Shown: positions 56,019-63,898 of the stretch, piece after piece | How positions within the stretch are numbered: the stretch's first letter is position 1 | How the letters are laid out: every line of letters starts with the position of its first letter | The notes under the pieces: generated by a model | What the model was told of the DNA's origin: nothing | What the model saw: only the letters and a program-made list of their open reading frames with translations | The model's database searches: none | Translations under genes and position numbers: made by a program | Source of the DNA: Nostoc sphaeroides | GTDB lineage: Bacteria; Cyanobacteriota; Cyanobacteriia; Cyanobacteriales; Nostocaceae | Direction: 5' to 3' | Assembly (NCBI RefSeq): GCF_003443655.1 | Contig: NZ_CP031941.1 | Span: 6,151,001 to 6,215,000 of the forward strand | Length of the DNA: 64,000 nucleotides

Positions 56019-56219
56019 ATGGCAATTAAATTGAAAGTTACAGATATCAAAGGTGATGAGTGTGCCAATAAAATAACTAAATCTATTCAAACTATGGTAG
56101 CTGATGCCAAAGTAGATGTAGACGTTAAGGCAAAAACCGTAGTTGTAGAAGGTGCGGCTTCTGAAGAGACAATTAAACAGATAGTTCAATCTGCTGGTTA
56201 TACTATCGAGGGCTATTAA
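56019..56219 (+). CDS. Heavy-metal-associated (HMA) fold protein with a degenerate metal site
   Basis: A 66-residue ferredoxin-like HMA fold: IKLKVTDIKGDECANKITKS, VDVDVKAKTVVVEGAASEET, IVQSAGYTIEGY. The usual GMxCxxC loop reads GDECANK, so only one Cys is left and copper/zinc binding would be altered. It is monocistronic with a hairpin terminator (56345-56371). It may act in protein contacts or bind another ligand. Confidence 0.8.
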   Translation: MAIKLKVTDIKGDECANKITKSIQTMVADAKVDVDVKAKTVVVEGAASEETIKQIVQSAGYTIEGY

Positions 56220-56341
56220 TCACATTTCTAAATTTCTGAAGAGATTTAGATGAAGTAATTTAGCCAGCACAATTGCTTAGTCATATATTCGCCCGGTTTC
56301 CAGGCTGAGTATTATTAATTAAAGCGCGGGTAGTTTACGAA

Positions 56342-56371
56342 AACCCGATCAAAATCTGTTGATCGGGTTTA
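56342..56371 (+). terminator. Hairpin terminator behind the HMA gene
   Basis: AAACCCGATCA and TGATCGGGTTT form an 11-bp stem. Only a weak T-tract follows. Confidence 0.55.
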
Positions 56372-56402
56372 GCCGTTTGCAAAAAATCGTCTCAGATTAC
56401 GT

Positions 56403-56479
56403 CTATCTTCTTTGATAGTTCTGGTGTGAAAAGAATGTGGCTTTCACCAACGCTATCAAATGCAGGTGTAGACCAGCGA
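56403..56479 (-). pseudogene. 3'-end relic of a DAHP synthase gene
   Basis: These 77 bp match about 57494-57570, the end of the intact DAHP synthase gene, at roughly 90%, in the same direction. They encode RWSTPAFDSVGESHILFTPE followed by LSKKIDV; the intact gene reads RWPTPAFDRVGENRILFTPE and LSK-stop. The stop codon has changed to AAG. The RTX gene lies between relic and intact copy. Confidence 0.8.
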
Positions 56480-56677
56480 AAGTTTCCTGAAACCGAGCGG
56501 TAAATTTATGTTGCGTTTTGCTCAACTGCATTTTGTTTATCACTATACTTCCTAAACAAATAAAGCTAAATCTGCCTTCAAATTGTACTAACTGTGCGCT
56601 AAACCCTAATCCTATGTCACTCAAGCCAGAATTTTGAATAACGATTAGCTTAGTCCCTTTTATTGAAGAGGTGTAAA

Positions 56678-57208
56678 ATGGCTGACTATCGAATTTATGC
56701 TTCTGATCCCAATGATCCTCTAGCAGTCTTTCAATACGATACTAAGATAACGGGTACAAAGTTCAATAATCGTTTGCAAGGTACTAATTCTAGCGACCTT
56801 ATCTATGGATATGGGGGAAACGACACGCTTATTGGTGGTAATGGAAATGATATCTTAATAGGCTTATATGCATATAGCGGAACAGACAGAGATGTTTTAA
56901 CAGGAGGCAGAGGAGTTGATATATATGTGGCTGGCGACGGTGACGGCAACTACTACAACGATCCTGCTGGAGATGCCATAATAACAGACTACAACTCGTC
57001 AGAAACTATCGTTATAAATGGTAATAGAGAGTTAAAGTTCGTGGCTAAATCTGTTGCAAATGTTGGAACCTCATCTCCTGATCTGATAATATATGCGGGC
57101 AATTTGTCTCAAGTTATTATTCAAGATTTTGGAAGTAGCAACAACCTAAATTTCTTTAAGACAGACTACGAAGGGGAGAACGATCTTGGGGGTGTCTTCC
57201 TAGTGTAG
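56678..57208 (+). CDS. RTX calcium-binding repeat protein (small)
   Basis: A 176-residue protein with hemolysin-type nonapeptide repeats GGxGxDxxx at residues 45-85 (GYGGNDTLIGGNGNDILIG; LTGGRGVDIYVAGDGDGN). A C-terminal region (GNLSQVIIQDFGSSNNLNF) is like the secretion/serralysin-type end. Probably secreted by type I secretion and folded by Ca2+. No hlyB/D is near. ATG at 56678 with GAGGT upstream; an in-frame TTG at 56663 is rejected. Confidence 0.88.
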   Translation: MADYRIYASDPNDPLAVFQYDTKITGTKFNNRLQGTNSSDLIYGYGGNDTLIGGNGNDILIGLYAYSGTDRDVLTGGRGVDIYVAGDGDGNYYNDPAGDAIITDYNSSETIVINGNRELKFVAKSVANVGTSSPDLIIYAGNLSQVIIQDFGSSNNLNFFKTDYEGENDLGGVFLV

Positions 57209-57356
57209 ATAAACCTCTTTCTCTCTGCACACCTACAGGGTTATATAGGAATCATATTTGATTTCTGAACTTATTTGCGTGGTGCGCGAAGCGCAGCGCA
57301 AGCGCGATAGGCAGGGAGTAGGGAATCATTGGTGTCAACTTAACGTATAAGCTAGC

Positions 57357-57476
57357 ATTGGTAAGCTTTCCAGGTTTTACCCTCACCCCCAACCCCTCTC
57401 CCAATTTTGGGAGAGGGGAGCAAATTCTCTAGTTCCCCTTCTCCCAACTTGGGAGAAGGGGTTAGGGGATGAGGGC
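57357..57476. repeat. Inverted repeat CCTCACCCCCAACCCCTCTC
   Basis: CCCTCACCCCCAACCCCTCT and its inverted match AAGGGGTTAGGGGATGAGGG form a large stem 3' of the DAHP synthase gene, possibly stopping transcription. Confidence 0.5.
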
Positions 57477-57497
57477 AATTCGTGCTTAGTTACTTAT

Positions 57498-58598
57498 CTA
57501 CTTTGATAGTTCGGGTGTGAAGAGAATGCGGTTTTCACCAACCCGATCAAATGCAGGTGTAGGCCAGCGATCGACTACTTTGCCCAGAATTGACATTTCT
57601 TGAACTAAGCGGTCAAATTTATCAGGGGTGAGAGATTGGGGGCCATCGGATAAAGCTTTTGCTGGATTGGGGTGAACTTCAATCATTAAGGCATCTGTAC
57701 CAGCGGCGATCGCAGCCATAGCCATCGATGGCACATATTCAGACCGACCAGTACCATGACTAGGATCAATCATAATCGGTAAATGGGTGAGCGATCGCAA
57801 CACCGGAAGCACCGATAAATCTAAAGTATTCCGGGCATATTTGCCATCAAAGGTTCTGATTCCGCGCTCACACAAAATCACATTGGGATTTCCTGATGCC
57901 AAAATATATTCTGCCGCCATCAGCCACTCGTCAATTGTGGCAGACATCCCCCGCTTCAGTAACACGGGTTTATCTTGAGCGCCTACCTTTTTCAACAGCG
58001 AAAAGTTGTGCATATTTCGCGCCCCAATTTGGATTATGTCAGCGACTCTCGCCACTGCGGATAAATCGGCAGCATCCATGAGTTCTGTGACGATACCCAA
58101 ACCAGTAGCTTCCCGCGCTGCTGCTAACAAATCTAAAGCGCTTTCACCATAACCTTGAAAGGCATAAGGTGAAGTGCGGGGTTTGTAAGCTCCACCACGC
58201 AGAAATTGCGCTCCTGCTGCCTTCACCCGCTTTGCGGTTTCGACAATCATCGCTTCATTTTCAACGGAACAAGGCCCTGCTACTACTACGATCGGGTGAA
58301 GTTCGCCGAAATAGATATCACCGTTAGGTGTAGGTACAACAACCTCGCTGGCTTCTCCATGTCGGAATTCTCGACTTACCCGCTTGAAAGGTTGTTGCAC
58401 TCGTAATACTTGCTCAATCCAAGGGCTAAACTCTTGAACCTGTAATTTATCGATGCTAGTCGTATCACCAATTAGCCCTAAAACAGCTTTATGAGTGCCA
58501 ACGCTTTTTTCTACCGTGACTCCCCAAGTCTCACTCACTTCTTGGCTGATGCGAGTAATTTCTTCACCAGGTGTACCGCTCTTAAGTATGATAATCAT
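57498..58598 (-). CDS. aroF: 3-deoxy-7-phosphoheptulonate synthase (DAHP synthase)
   Basis: First step of the shikimate pathway: PEP + erythrose-4-phosphate. The 366-residue product is of the AroAI-beta/KDOPS-like class: N-terminal ferredoxin-like regulatory domain (residues 1-70, VEKSVGTHKAVLGLIGDTTS) and barrel with VVVAGPCSVENEAMIVETAK, LRGGAYKPRTSPYAFQGYG, KPVLLKRGMSATIDEWLMAA and IDPSHGTGRSEYVPSMA. It is last in the minus-strand block after trpD (132-bp gap). Regulation by Tyr/Phe or Trp would act through the N-domain. Confidence 0.94.
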   Translation of the reverse strand: MIIILKSGTPGEEITRISQEVSETWGVTVEKSVGTHKAVLGLIGDTTSIDKLQVQEFSPWIEQVLRVQQPFKRVSREFRHGEASEVVVPTPNGDIYFGELHPIVVVAGPCSVENEAMIVETAKRVKAAGAQFLRGGAYKPRTSPYAFQGYGESALDLLAAAREATGLGIVTELMDAADLSAVARVADIIQIGARNMHNFSLLKKVGAQDKPVLLKRGMSATIDEWLMAAEYILASGNPNVILCERGIRTFDGKYARNTLDLSVLPVLRSLTHLPIMIDPSHGTGRSEYVPSMAMAAIAAGTDALMIEVHPNPAKALSDGPQSLTPDKFDRLVQEMSILGKVVDRWPTPAFDRVGENRILFTPELSK

Positions 58599-58730
58599 CT
58601 GTTTTTCCTTGTGTATAGTTAGTTTTTGGGTGTAATAAAAGTAGGGTAAGTAAGTTCGTAGTAAGGACTTTAGTCCTTATTTTCTAAGCACTAAAGTGCT
58701 TACTACGAACCCTCAAAATTACCTTGGCAA

Positions 58731-59828
58731 TTAGCGCAAAAATTCAGCAAGTTCTTCAAGTTTTGTCCAAGCCGCGCCGCTTTGCAGGATATCTTTAGCA
58801 AGGGCAATACCTTTAACACAACCGCCTAAAATATCCGTTTCCCCGTGAATGGCTTCACCAACTTGGAGTGCTAAAGCTGTATTTAAAGCGACTACATCTT
58901 GCTGCGCTTGCGTGCCTTTACCTTGCAAAACTGCTTTCAAGATTTCGGCATTTTCTTCGACATCTCCACCGCACAACGCCGCAGTGGGTGCAAAACTCAA
59001 ACCAAGTTCTTGAGGATTCAGCGTTAGAGAACGGACTTTTTTATCTTGGAGTACAGCTAAGTCAGTGACATCTGCTAAACCAGCTTCATCTAAACGTTCG
59101 CGTCCGTGGAGGGCGATCGCTTGCTGACATCCTAATTGGGATAAAGCTTGAACAATCTCCTCTAGTAAAAGCGGGTCATTTACACCAATAATTTGCCCTG
59201 TCGGTCGCATAGGATTTACTAGAGGGCCGAGCAAGTTAAAGACAGTCCGCACCTTCAACGTTTTTCGCAAAGTAGCGATCGCTTTAAGTGCAGGATGCCA
59301 GCCGGGAGCAAACAAAAAGGTGATTCCGACTTCACCCACTGCGGCTTGCACTTTTTCTGGAATGGCGTTGAGATTTATACCCAAAGCTTCCAACACATCA
59401 GCCGAACCAGTCTTGCTAGATGCCGAACGATTGCCATGTTTGGCAACTTTTACCCCGGCGGCGGCAGCGACAAAGGCAACAGCAGTGGAAATATTAAAGG
59501 TTGAAGCGCCATCTCCACCAGTTCCGCAGGTGTCAATTAGGGGAGACGCGATTAATCGCGTCTGTATAAGGGGTGGGGATTGAGATTGTAAGACACTGGC
59601 CATGCCTACTAATTCTTGGGCGGATACGCCTTTAGCTTGGATTGCGGCTAAAATCGCTCCTGATAGGACATCGGGAATGGCATCTGTGAGCCAACCTTGC
59701 ATCAAATCCGCAGCTTGGGAAACTGTTAAAGACTGCCGAGCAAACAACTGTTGCAATAAACCTGGCCAGTTGTATAACTCAGAAGTGACGGGGATGTTGT
59801 CTAGTGGAGTTTTAGTTACAGCTATCAT
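58731..59828 (-). CDS. trpD: Anthranilate phosphoribosyltransferase
   Basis: Adds phosphoribose to anthranilate. The 365-residue product has the PRPP motif DTCGTGGDGASTFNISTAVA, then KHGNRSASSKTGSADVLEAL, and VRTVFNLLGPLVNPMRPTGQ. An N-terminal extension of about 20 residues precedes the helical domain (LTVSQAADLMQGWLTDAIP). It follows trpB in transcription order. A TCATTAGTCATTGG tandem repeat lies in the 111-bp gap. Confidence 0.95.
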   Translation of the reverse strand: MIAVTKTPLDNIPVTSELYNWPGLLQQLFARQSLTVSQAADLMQGWLTDAIPDVLSGAILAAIQAKGVSAQELVGMASVLQSQSPPLIQTRLIASPLIDTCGTGGDGASTFNISTAVAFVAAAAGVKVAKHGNRSASSKTGSADVLEALGINLNAIPEKVQAAVGEVGITFLFAPGWHPALKAIATLRKTLKVRTVFNLLGPLVNPMRPTGQIIGVNDPLLLEEIVQALSQLGCQQAIALHGRERLDEAGLADVTDLAVLQDKKVRSLTLNPQELGLSFAPTAALCGGDVEENAEILKAVLQGKGTQAQQDVVALNTALALQVGEAIHGETDILGGCVKGIALAKDILQSGAAWTKLEELAEFLR

Positions 59829-59829
59829 A

Positions 59830-59933
59830 CTTGTCGTTAGTCATTGATCATTAGTCATTGGTCATTAGTCATTGGTCATTAGTCATTGGTCATTAGTCAT
59901 TCACGAAGGACAAATGACAAAGGACAAATGACA
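59830..59933. repeat. TCATTAG/TCATTGG heptamer array
   Basis: Alternating GTCATTA and GTCATTG units, then AGGACAAATGACAA repeats, between trpD and trpB. Confidence 0.8.
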
Positions 59934-59939
59934 AGAAAA

Positions 59940-61169
59940 TTAAGGAATCAAGACTTTGGCGACGGTTTGCACGTCCTTGTCACCTCTGCCGGAACAATTG
60001 ATGACGATGCGGGGGTTGCCTTCTAATTGAGGACAAAGGGTTTCGAGATATGCGATCGCATGAGCAGTTTCTAAGGCTGGAATAATCCCTTCCAATTGCG
60101 AAAGCCTTTGAAATGCATCTAGAGCCTGTTTATCGGTAACACTGTAATATTCAGCGCGACCAAGATCCTTTAAATAACTATGCTCAGGCCCAACGCCGGG
60201 ATAATCTAATCCGGCACTAATTGAATGGGCTTCGATGACTTGACCATCATCATCTTGCAGCAAATAGCTCATTGCACCGTGCAACACACCTATTTTTCCT
60301 TTTGTCAAGGTAGCAGCATGTTTTTCTGTATTTACACCTTCACCCGCCGCTTCGACTCCGATTAGGCGCACCGAAGGTTCATGCATAAACTCATTGAATA
60401 AGCCGATCGCATTGGAACCTCCACCCACGCAAGCCAGTAGAATATCTGGTAATCCTCCCCATTTATCCTGAGCTTGAGTGCGAGTTTCTACACCAATTAT
60501 CGCGTGGAAGTCACGGACAATCATTGGGTAGGGATGAGGGCCAGCAACAGAACCCAGGATGTAATGGGTTGTTTCTACATTCGTCACCCAATCTCGAATT
60601 GCTTCGGAAGTTGCATCCTTGAGAGTTCCCGTACCTGCCTCCACTGGGCGAACTTCTGCACCCATTAACTTCATGCGGAAGACGTTCAGGGCTTGGCGTT
60701 CCATATCGTGGACGCCCATGTAAATTACACATTTCAAACCAAACCTAGCACATACAGTTGCAGTAGCTACACCGTGTTGTCCTGCACCCGTCTCTGCAAT
60801 CACCCGTTGCTTACCCATGCGTTTAGCTAGCAATACCTGAGCCAAAGCATTATTAATTTTGTGAGCGCCTGTATGATTTAAATCTTCGCGCTTTAAATAA
60901 ATTTGCGGCCCTGTGCCATCTGGTCGAGCGTAGTTTGTTGTCAAGCGTTCAGCAAAATATAATGGGCTGGGTCGTCCTACATAATCGCGCAGTAGATTTT
61001 GCAGTTCTGCTTGGAAACTCGGCTCGTTGCAATATTGATGAAATGCCGCTTCCAATTCAGTTAATGCAGGCATTAAGGTTTCGGGGACGTACTTACCGCC
61101 GAATTTTCCAAATCTGCCTAAAGAATCTGGTTGGACAGTTGCAGTCTTAATGTCTTGTATGCTTACCAC
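59940..61169 (-). CDS. trpB: Tryptophan synthase beta chain
   Basis: Joins indole and serine to tryptophan. The 409-residue product has the PLP-Lys motif LNHTGAHKINNALAQVLLAK, AETGAGQHGVATATVCARFG, CVGGGSNAIGLFNEFM and INCSGRGDKDVQTV. It starts with GTG at 61169. It forms the alpha2-beta2 complex with TrpA, encoded just upstream in the same direction. Confidence 0.96.
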   Translation of the reverse strand: MVSIQDIKTATVQPDSLGRFGKFGGKYVPETLMPALTELEAAFHQYCNEPSFQAELQNLLRDYVGRPSPLYFAERLTTNYARPDGTGPQIYLKREDLNHTGAHKINNALAQVLLAKRMGKQRVIAETGAGQHGVATATVCARFGLKCVIYMGVHDMERQALNVFRMKLMGAEVRPVEAGTGTLKDATSEAIRDWVTNVETTHYILGSVAGPHPYPMIVRDFHAIIGVETRTQAQDKWGGLPDILLACVGGGSNAIGLFNEFMHEPSVRLIGVEAAGEGVNTEKHAATLTKGKIGVLHGAMSYLLQDDDGQVIEAHSISAGLDYPGVGPEHSYLKDLGRAEYYSVTDKQALDAFQRLSQLEGIIPALETAHAIAYLETLCPQLEGNPRIVINCSGRGDKDVQTVAKVLIP

Positions 61170-61329
61170 TGGTTAAAATCCTTTTACGTTCAAATATATT
61201 TTTGAGAACTGATATTACAGCCAAGATTTCCTTTGTATTTTCTTTTTGGCGTCCTTGGCGTCTTGGCGGTTCGTTACTCTTTATCGAACCGCCAAGACGC
61301 CAAGGACGCAGAGAGAAGAAAGAGCTTTT

Positions 61330-62157
61330 TTACTTTGCCGAACCAGCTTGTTGCAGGGATGCTGAGGTAATTGCTGCTTTCAGTTCTTGACAAAATTCTT
61401 CTACAGCTTGCAATCCTTCTGCTGGGCTATTTTCAGCTAAACGTTTCACAAAGGCACTACCAACAATCACTGCGTCTGCTCCCCATTCCATTACTTGATG
61501 GGCCTGTTTTGCTTCTGAGATGCCAAAACCAACGCCGATGGGTTTATCGGTGACGCTTCGCAAATCTTTTAATAAATACTTTACCCGGTCTTGGATTTGA
61601 GCGCGGATACCTGTAACGCCTGTAACACTCACCAGGTAGATAAAACCCTGAGATTGATGAGCGATCGCTTCAATTCTATCAAGAGAACTGGTAGGAGCTA
61701 CGAGTAAAATTACTTCAATTCCGAAAGATGCAGCAGTTTGGATTAATTCTTCTGCTTCTTCTAAGGGTAAGTCTGGCACTACCAAGCCTCGCACGCCAAC
61801 AGCAGCAATTTTTCCTAAAAATGGTTTAATACCTCGGTGTAAAATGGGATTGTAGTAAGTAAATAGAATTATCGGCGCTTTTAGGTTAGGAATCACCACC
61901 TGTAACATTTCTAGCACTTGCTCTAATTTCGTGCCTTTTTGCAAAGCGCGGGTTGCTGCTGCTTGAATAACAGGCCCATCTGCTAGAGGATCGGAGTAGG
62001 GAACACCCAACTCGATGAAGTCTGCACCGTTGCGATCTAAGATACGTATTGCCTTGGCAGTGGTTTCTAAGTTAGGATCGCCTGCTGTGATAAAGGGGAT
62101 TAAAGCACACTGTTGGCGATCGCGTAAAGTTTGAAAGGAAGCTGAGATAGAAGTCAT
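61330..62157 (-). CDS. trpA: Tryptophan synthase alpha chain
   Basis: Cleaves indole-3-glycerol phosphate to indole. The 275-residue product has both catalytic residues: Glu in FIELGVPYSDPLADGPVIQA and the following Asp. Also present are the phosphate-binding VGFGISEAKQAHQVMEWGAD and AVIVGSAFVKRL. An inverted GCGTCCTTGGCGTCTTGGCG repeat stands in the 160-bp gap to trpB; MITE-B copy 4 lies 44 bp upstream of its start. Confidence 0.95.
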   Translation of the reverse strand: MTSISASFQTLRDRQQCALIPFITAGDPNLETTAKAIRILDRNGADFIELGVPYSDPLADGPVIQAAATRALQKGTKLEQVLEMLQVVIPNLKAPIILFTYYNPILHRGIKPFLGKIAAVGVRGLVVPDLPLEEAEELIQTAASFGIEVILLVAPTSSLDRIEAIAHQSQGFIYLVSVTGVTGIRAQIQDRVKYLLKDLRSVTDKPIGVGFGISEAKQAHQVMEWGADAVIVGSAFVKRLAENSPAEGLQAVEEFCQELKAAITSASLQQAGSAK

Positions 62158-62200
62158 GCTGAAAATTAGTTAATGATTGGTTAATAGTTTTGGGATAATT

Positions 62201-62332
62201 TAGGGAACTCCAAAAAATAAATTATTCCACATTCAAGTCGTTGACTGTTGACTGTTGACTGTTGACTGTTGACTGTTGGCTGTTGACTGTCAACAATAGC
62301 AATGGAATATTTTTTTACTTGGAAGTCCCTTA
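62201..62332. mobile_element. MITE-B copy 4 (seven heptamers), in the trp block
   Basis: TAGGGAACTCCAAAAAATAA ... TACTTGGAAGTCCCTTA with six GTTGACT and one GTTGGCT unit. It lies directly upstream of trpA and may have changed its promoter. Confidence 0.85.
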
Positions 62333-62392
62333 CACTTAGCAATTAGCGATGCCCACGCTAGATTTTTTGTCGTCGAGTCTTTGATACTCGTG

Positions 62393-62602
62393 AATGAGTC
62401 TTTTATCTCCATTAATGAGTCTTTTATCTCCATTAATGAGACTTTTAGCTCCATTAATGAGTCTTTTATCTCCATTAATGAGGCTTTTAGCTCCGTTAAT
62501 GAGGCTTTTATCTCCATTAATGAGGCTTTTAGCTCCGTTAATGAGGCTTTTAGCTCCGTTAATGAGGCTTTTATCTCCGTTAATGAGGCTTTTATCTCCG
62601 TT
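62393..62602. repeat. 21-bp minisatellite, ten units
   Basis: Ten units of AATGAGKCTTTTAKCTCCRT plus T with A/C and G/T variants, no gap. The 21-bp period keeps open frames on both strands (heptapeptides such as NESFISI and MEIKDSL), but start signals are absent, so it is not called a gene. Confidence 0.93.
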
Positions 62603-62746
62603 AGGGAATAAAGAAAGGGTTAAGGGGGAAGGGAAAAGGGAATTTTGCCCTTTAAGTGTCCCCTTTACCCAGATTCCGCAAGAAACTTATTTTTTCAAAA
62701 TCGACCCAACCGCCTTAGAAAGGCTTGCTTCAATTTTGAAGGAGGG

Positions 62747-63580
62747 TTAGGGAGAATCAAGTCTTAGCAAACTACGCACAGCTTGTTCTACATCGCTTTG
62801 TTTAACTAAAGACTCTCCAATTAAAACCGCACGCGCACCAGCAACAGCTACAAGAGATAAATCAGCAGATGTATACAGTCCAGACTCGCTGACGACGGTG
62901 ATATCCAAACTTTGTAATTGTTGTTGACGCTGTGCTAAAAGTTGCTGTGTTGTGCCTATATCAAGGGTAAAATCTTCTAGATTGCGATTGTTGATTCCTA
63001 CTAAACTTAGGTTATCAAGCTTTAGCACTCGATCCAGTTCAGCCAGGGTATGAACTTCTACCAGTGCATTCATGCCTAAATCATGAATTAGTTGCAAAAA
63101 AGCCTGAAGTTCTTGATCTGATAAAATGGCAGCAATCAACAAGACTGCATCTGCACCTGCTCTTCGTGCTAAATAAATTTGATAGCGGTCAATGATAAAC
63201 TCTTTGCACAGTAGGGGTAATGCAACTTGCGATCGCACCCTTCGCAGATTATCAAAACTGCCTTGAAAAAACTTATGATCAGTTAAGACTGATAAACAAG
63301 CTGCACCACCTCGTTCATAAGCTTGAGCAACAGCTACTGCATCAAAATCTGCGCGGATAATGCCACGGCTAGGTGATGCCTTTTTTACCTCGGCAATTAA
63401 GCTAGGTTGGTTGCGGTTTTCTTGCAAAGCAGTCAAGAAATTTCGCACAGTCGGGGCTGTATTTAACTGTTGTCGCAAGGAGGTTAAAGGCAGTTCTTGC
63501 TGCATTTGTGCAACTTCTTGCCTTTTATGCAACACAATTTCTTCGAGAATATGGCGGGAAGTGGCAACTTGATTAGTCAT
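62747..63580 (-). CDS. trpC: Indole-3-glycerol-phosphate synthase
   Basis: Closes the indole ring. The 277-residue product has the N-terminal helix (RHILEEIVLHKRQEVAQMQQ), catalytic Lys motif IAEVKKASPSRGIIR, CLSVLTDHKFFQGSF, LCKEFIIDRYQIYLAR and GINNRNLEDFTLD. It is separated from trpA by a minisatellite and MITE-B copy 4, so co-transcription is uncertain. Upstream lies a heptamer array and trpG. Confidence 0.95.
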   Translation of the reverse strand: MTNQVATSRHILEEIVLHKRQEVAQMQQELPLTSLRQQLNTAPTVRNFLTALQENRNQPSLIAEVKKASPSRGIIRADFDAVAVAQAYERGGAACLSVLTDHKFFQGSFDNLRRVRSQVALPLLCKEFIIDRYQIYLARRAGADAVLLIAAILSDQELQAFLQLIHDLGMNALVEVHTLAELDRVLKLDNLSLVGINNRNLEDFTLDIGTTQQLLAQRQQQLQSLDITVVSESGLYTSADLSLVAVAGARAVLIGESLVKQSDVEQAVRSLLRLDSP

Positions 63581-63605
63581 AATCTTTTAGGGGAGTGGGG
63601 AGGTT

Positions 63606-63660
63606 AATAGTTAGGAGTTAGGAGTTAGGAGTTATGAGTTATGAGTTATGAGTTATGAGT
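63606..63660. repeat. AGGAGTT/ATGAGTT heptamer array
   Basis: Heptamers between trpC and trpG, with an inverted partner array AACTCCT at about 63822-63898, so the two could pair in a large stem. Confidence 0.8.
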
Positions 63661-63818
63661 TATTAATAGGATTTAGGAACAGGTAACGGAAAATCGAAGC
63701 ACAAAGGCACAGAGAACACGGAGAAATAAGAGTTTGAGAAGTATTTTGCATAAGTCCTGATTAATTATGAGAGTTTTTGAGTTAAGAATTTCAGTTCTCC
63801 AAATTCCATATTCTCAAC

Positions 63819-63898
63819 TTCTAACTCCTAACTCCTAACTCCTAACTCCTAACTCCTAACTCCTAACTCCTAACTCCTAACTCCTAACTCCTAACTCT
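63819..63898. repeat. AACTCCT heptamer array overlapping the trpG end
   Basis: About eleven CTAACTC-type units; the last one contains the trpG stop codon. Confidence 0.85.

Noticed and set aside
62290..62750. Open frames on both strands with heptapeptide repeats (NESFISI, MEIKDSL)
   Set aside because: They follow from the 21-bp minisatellite period; no start signals or flanking coding sequence.
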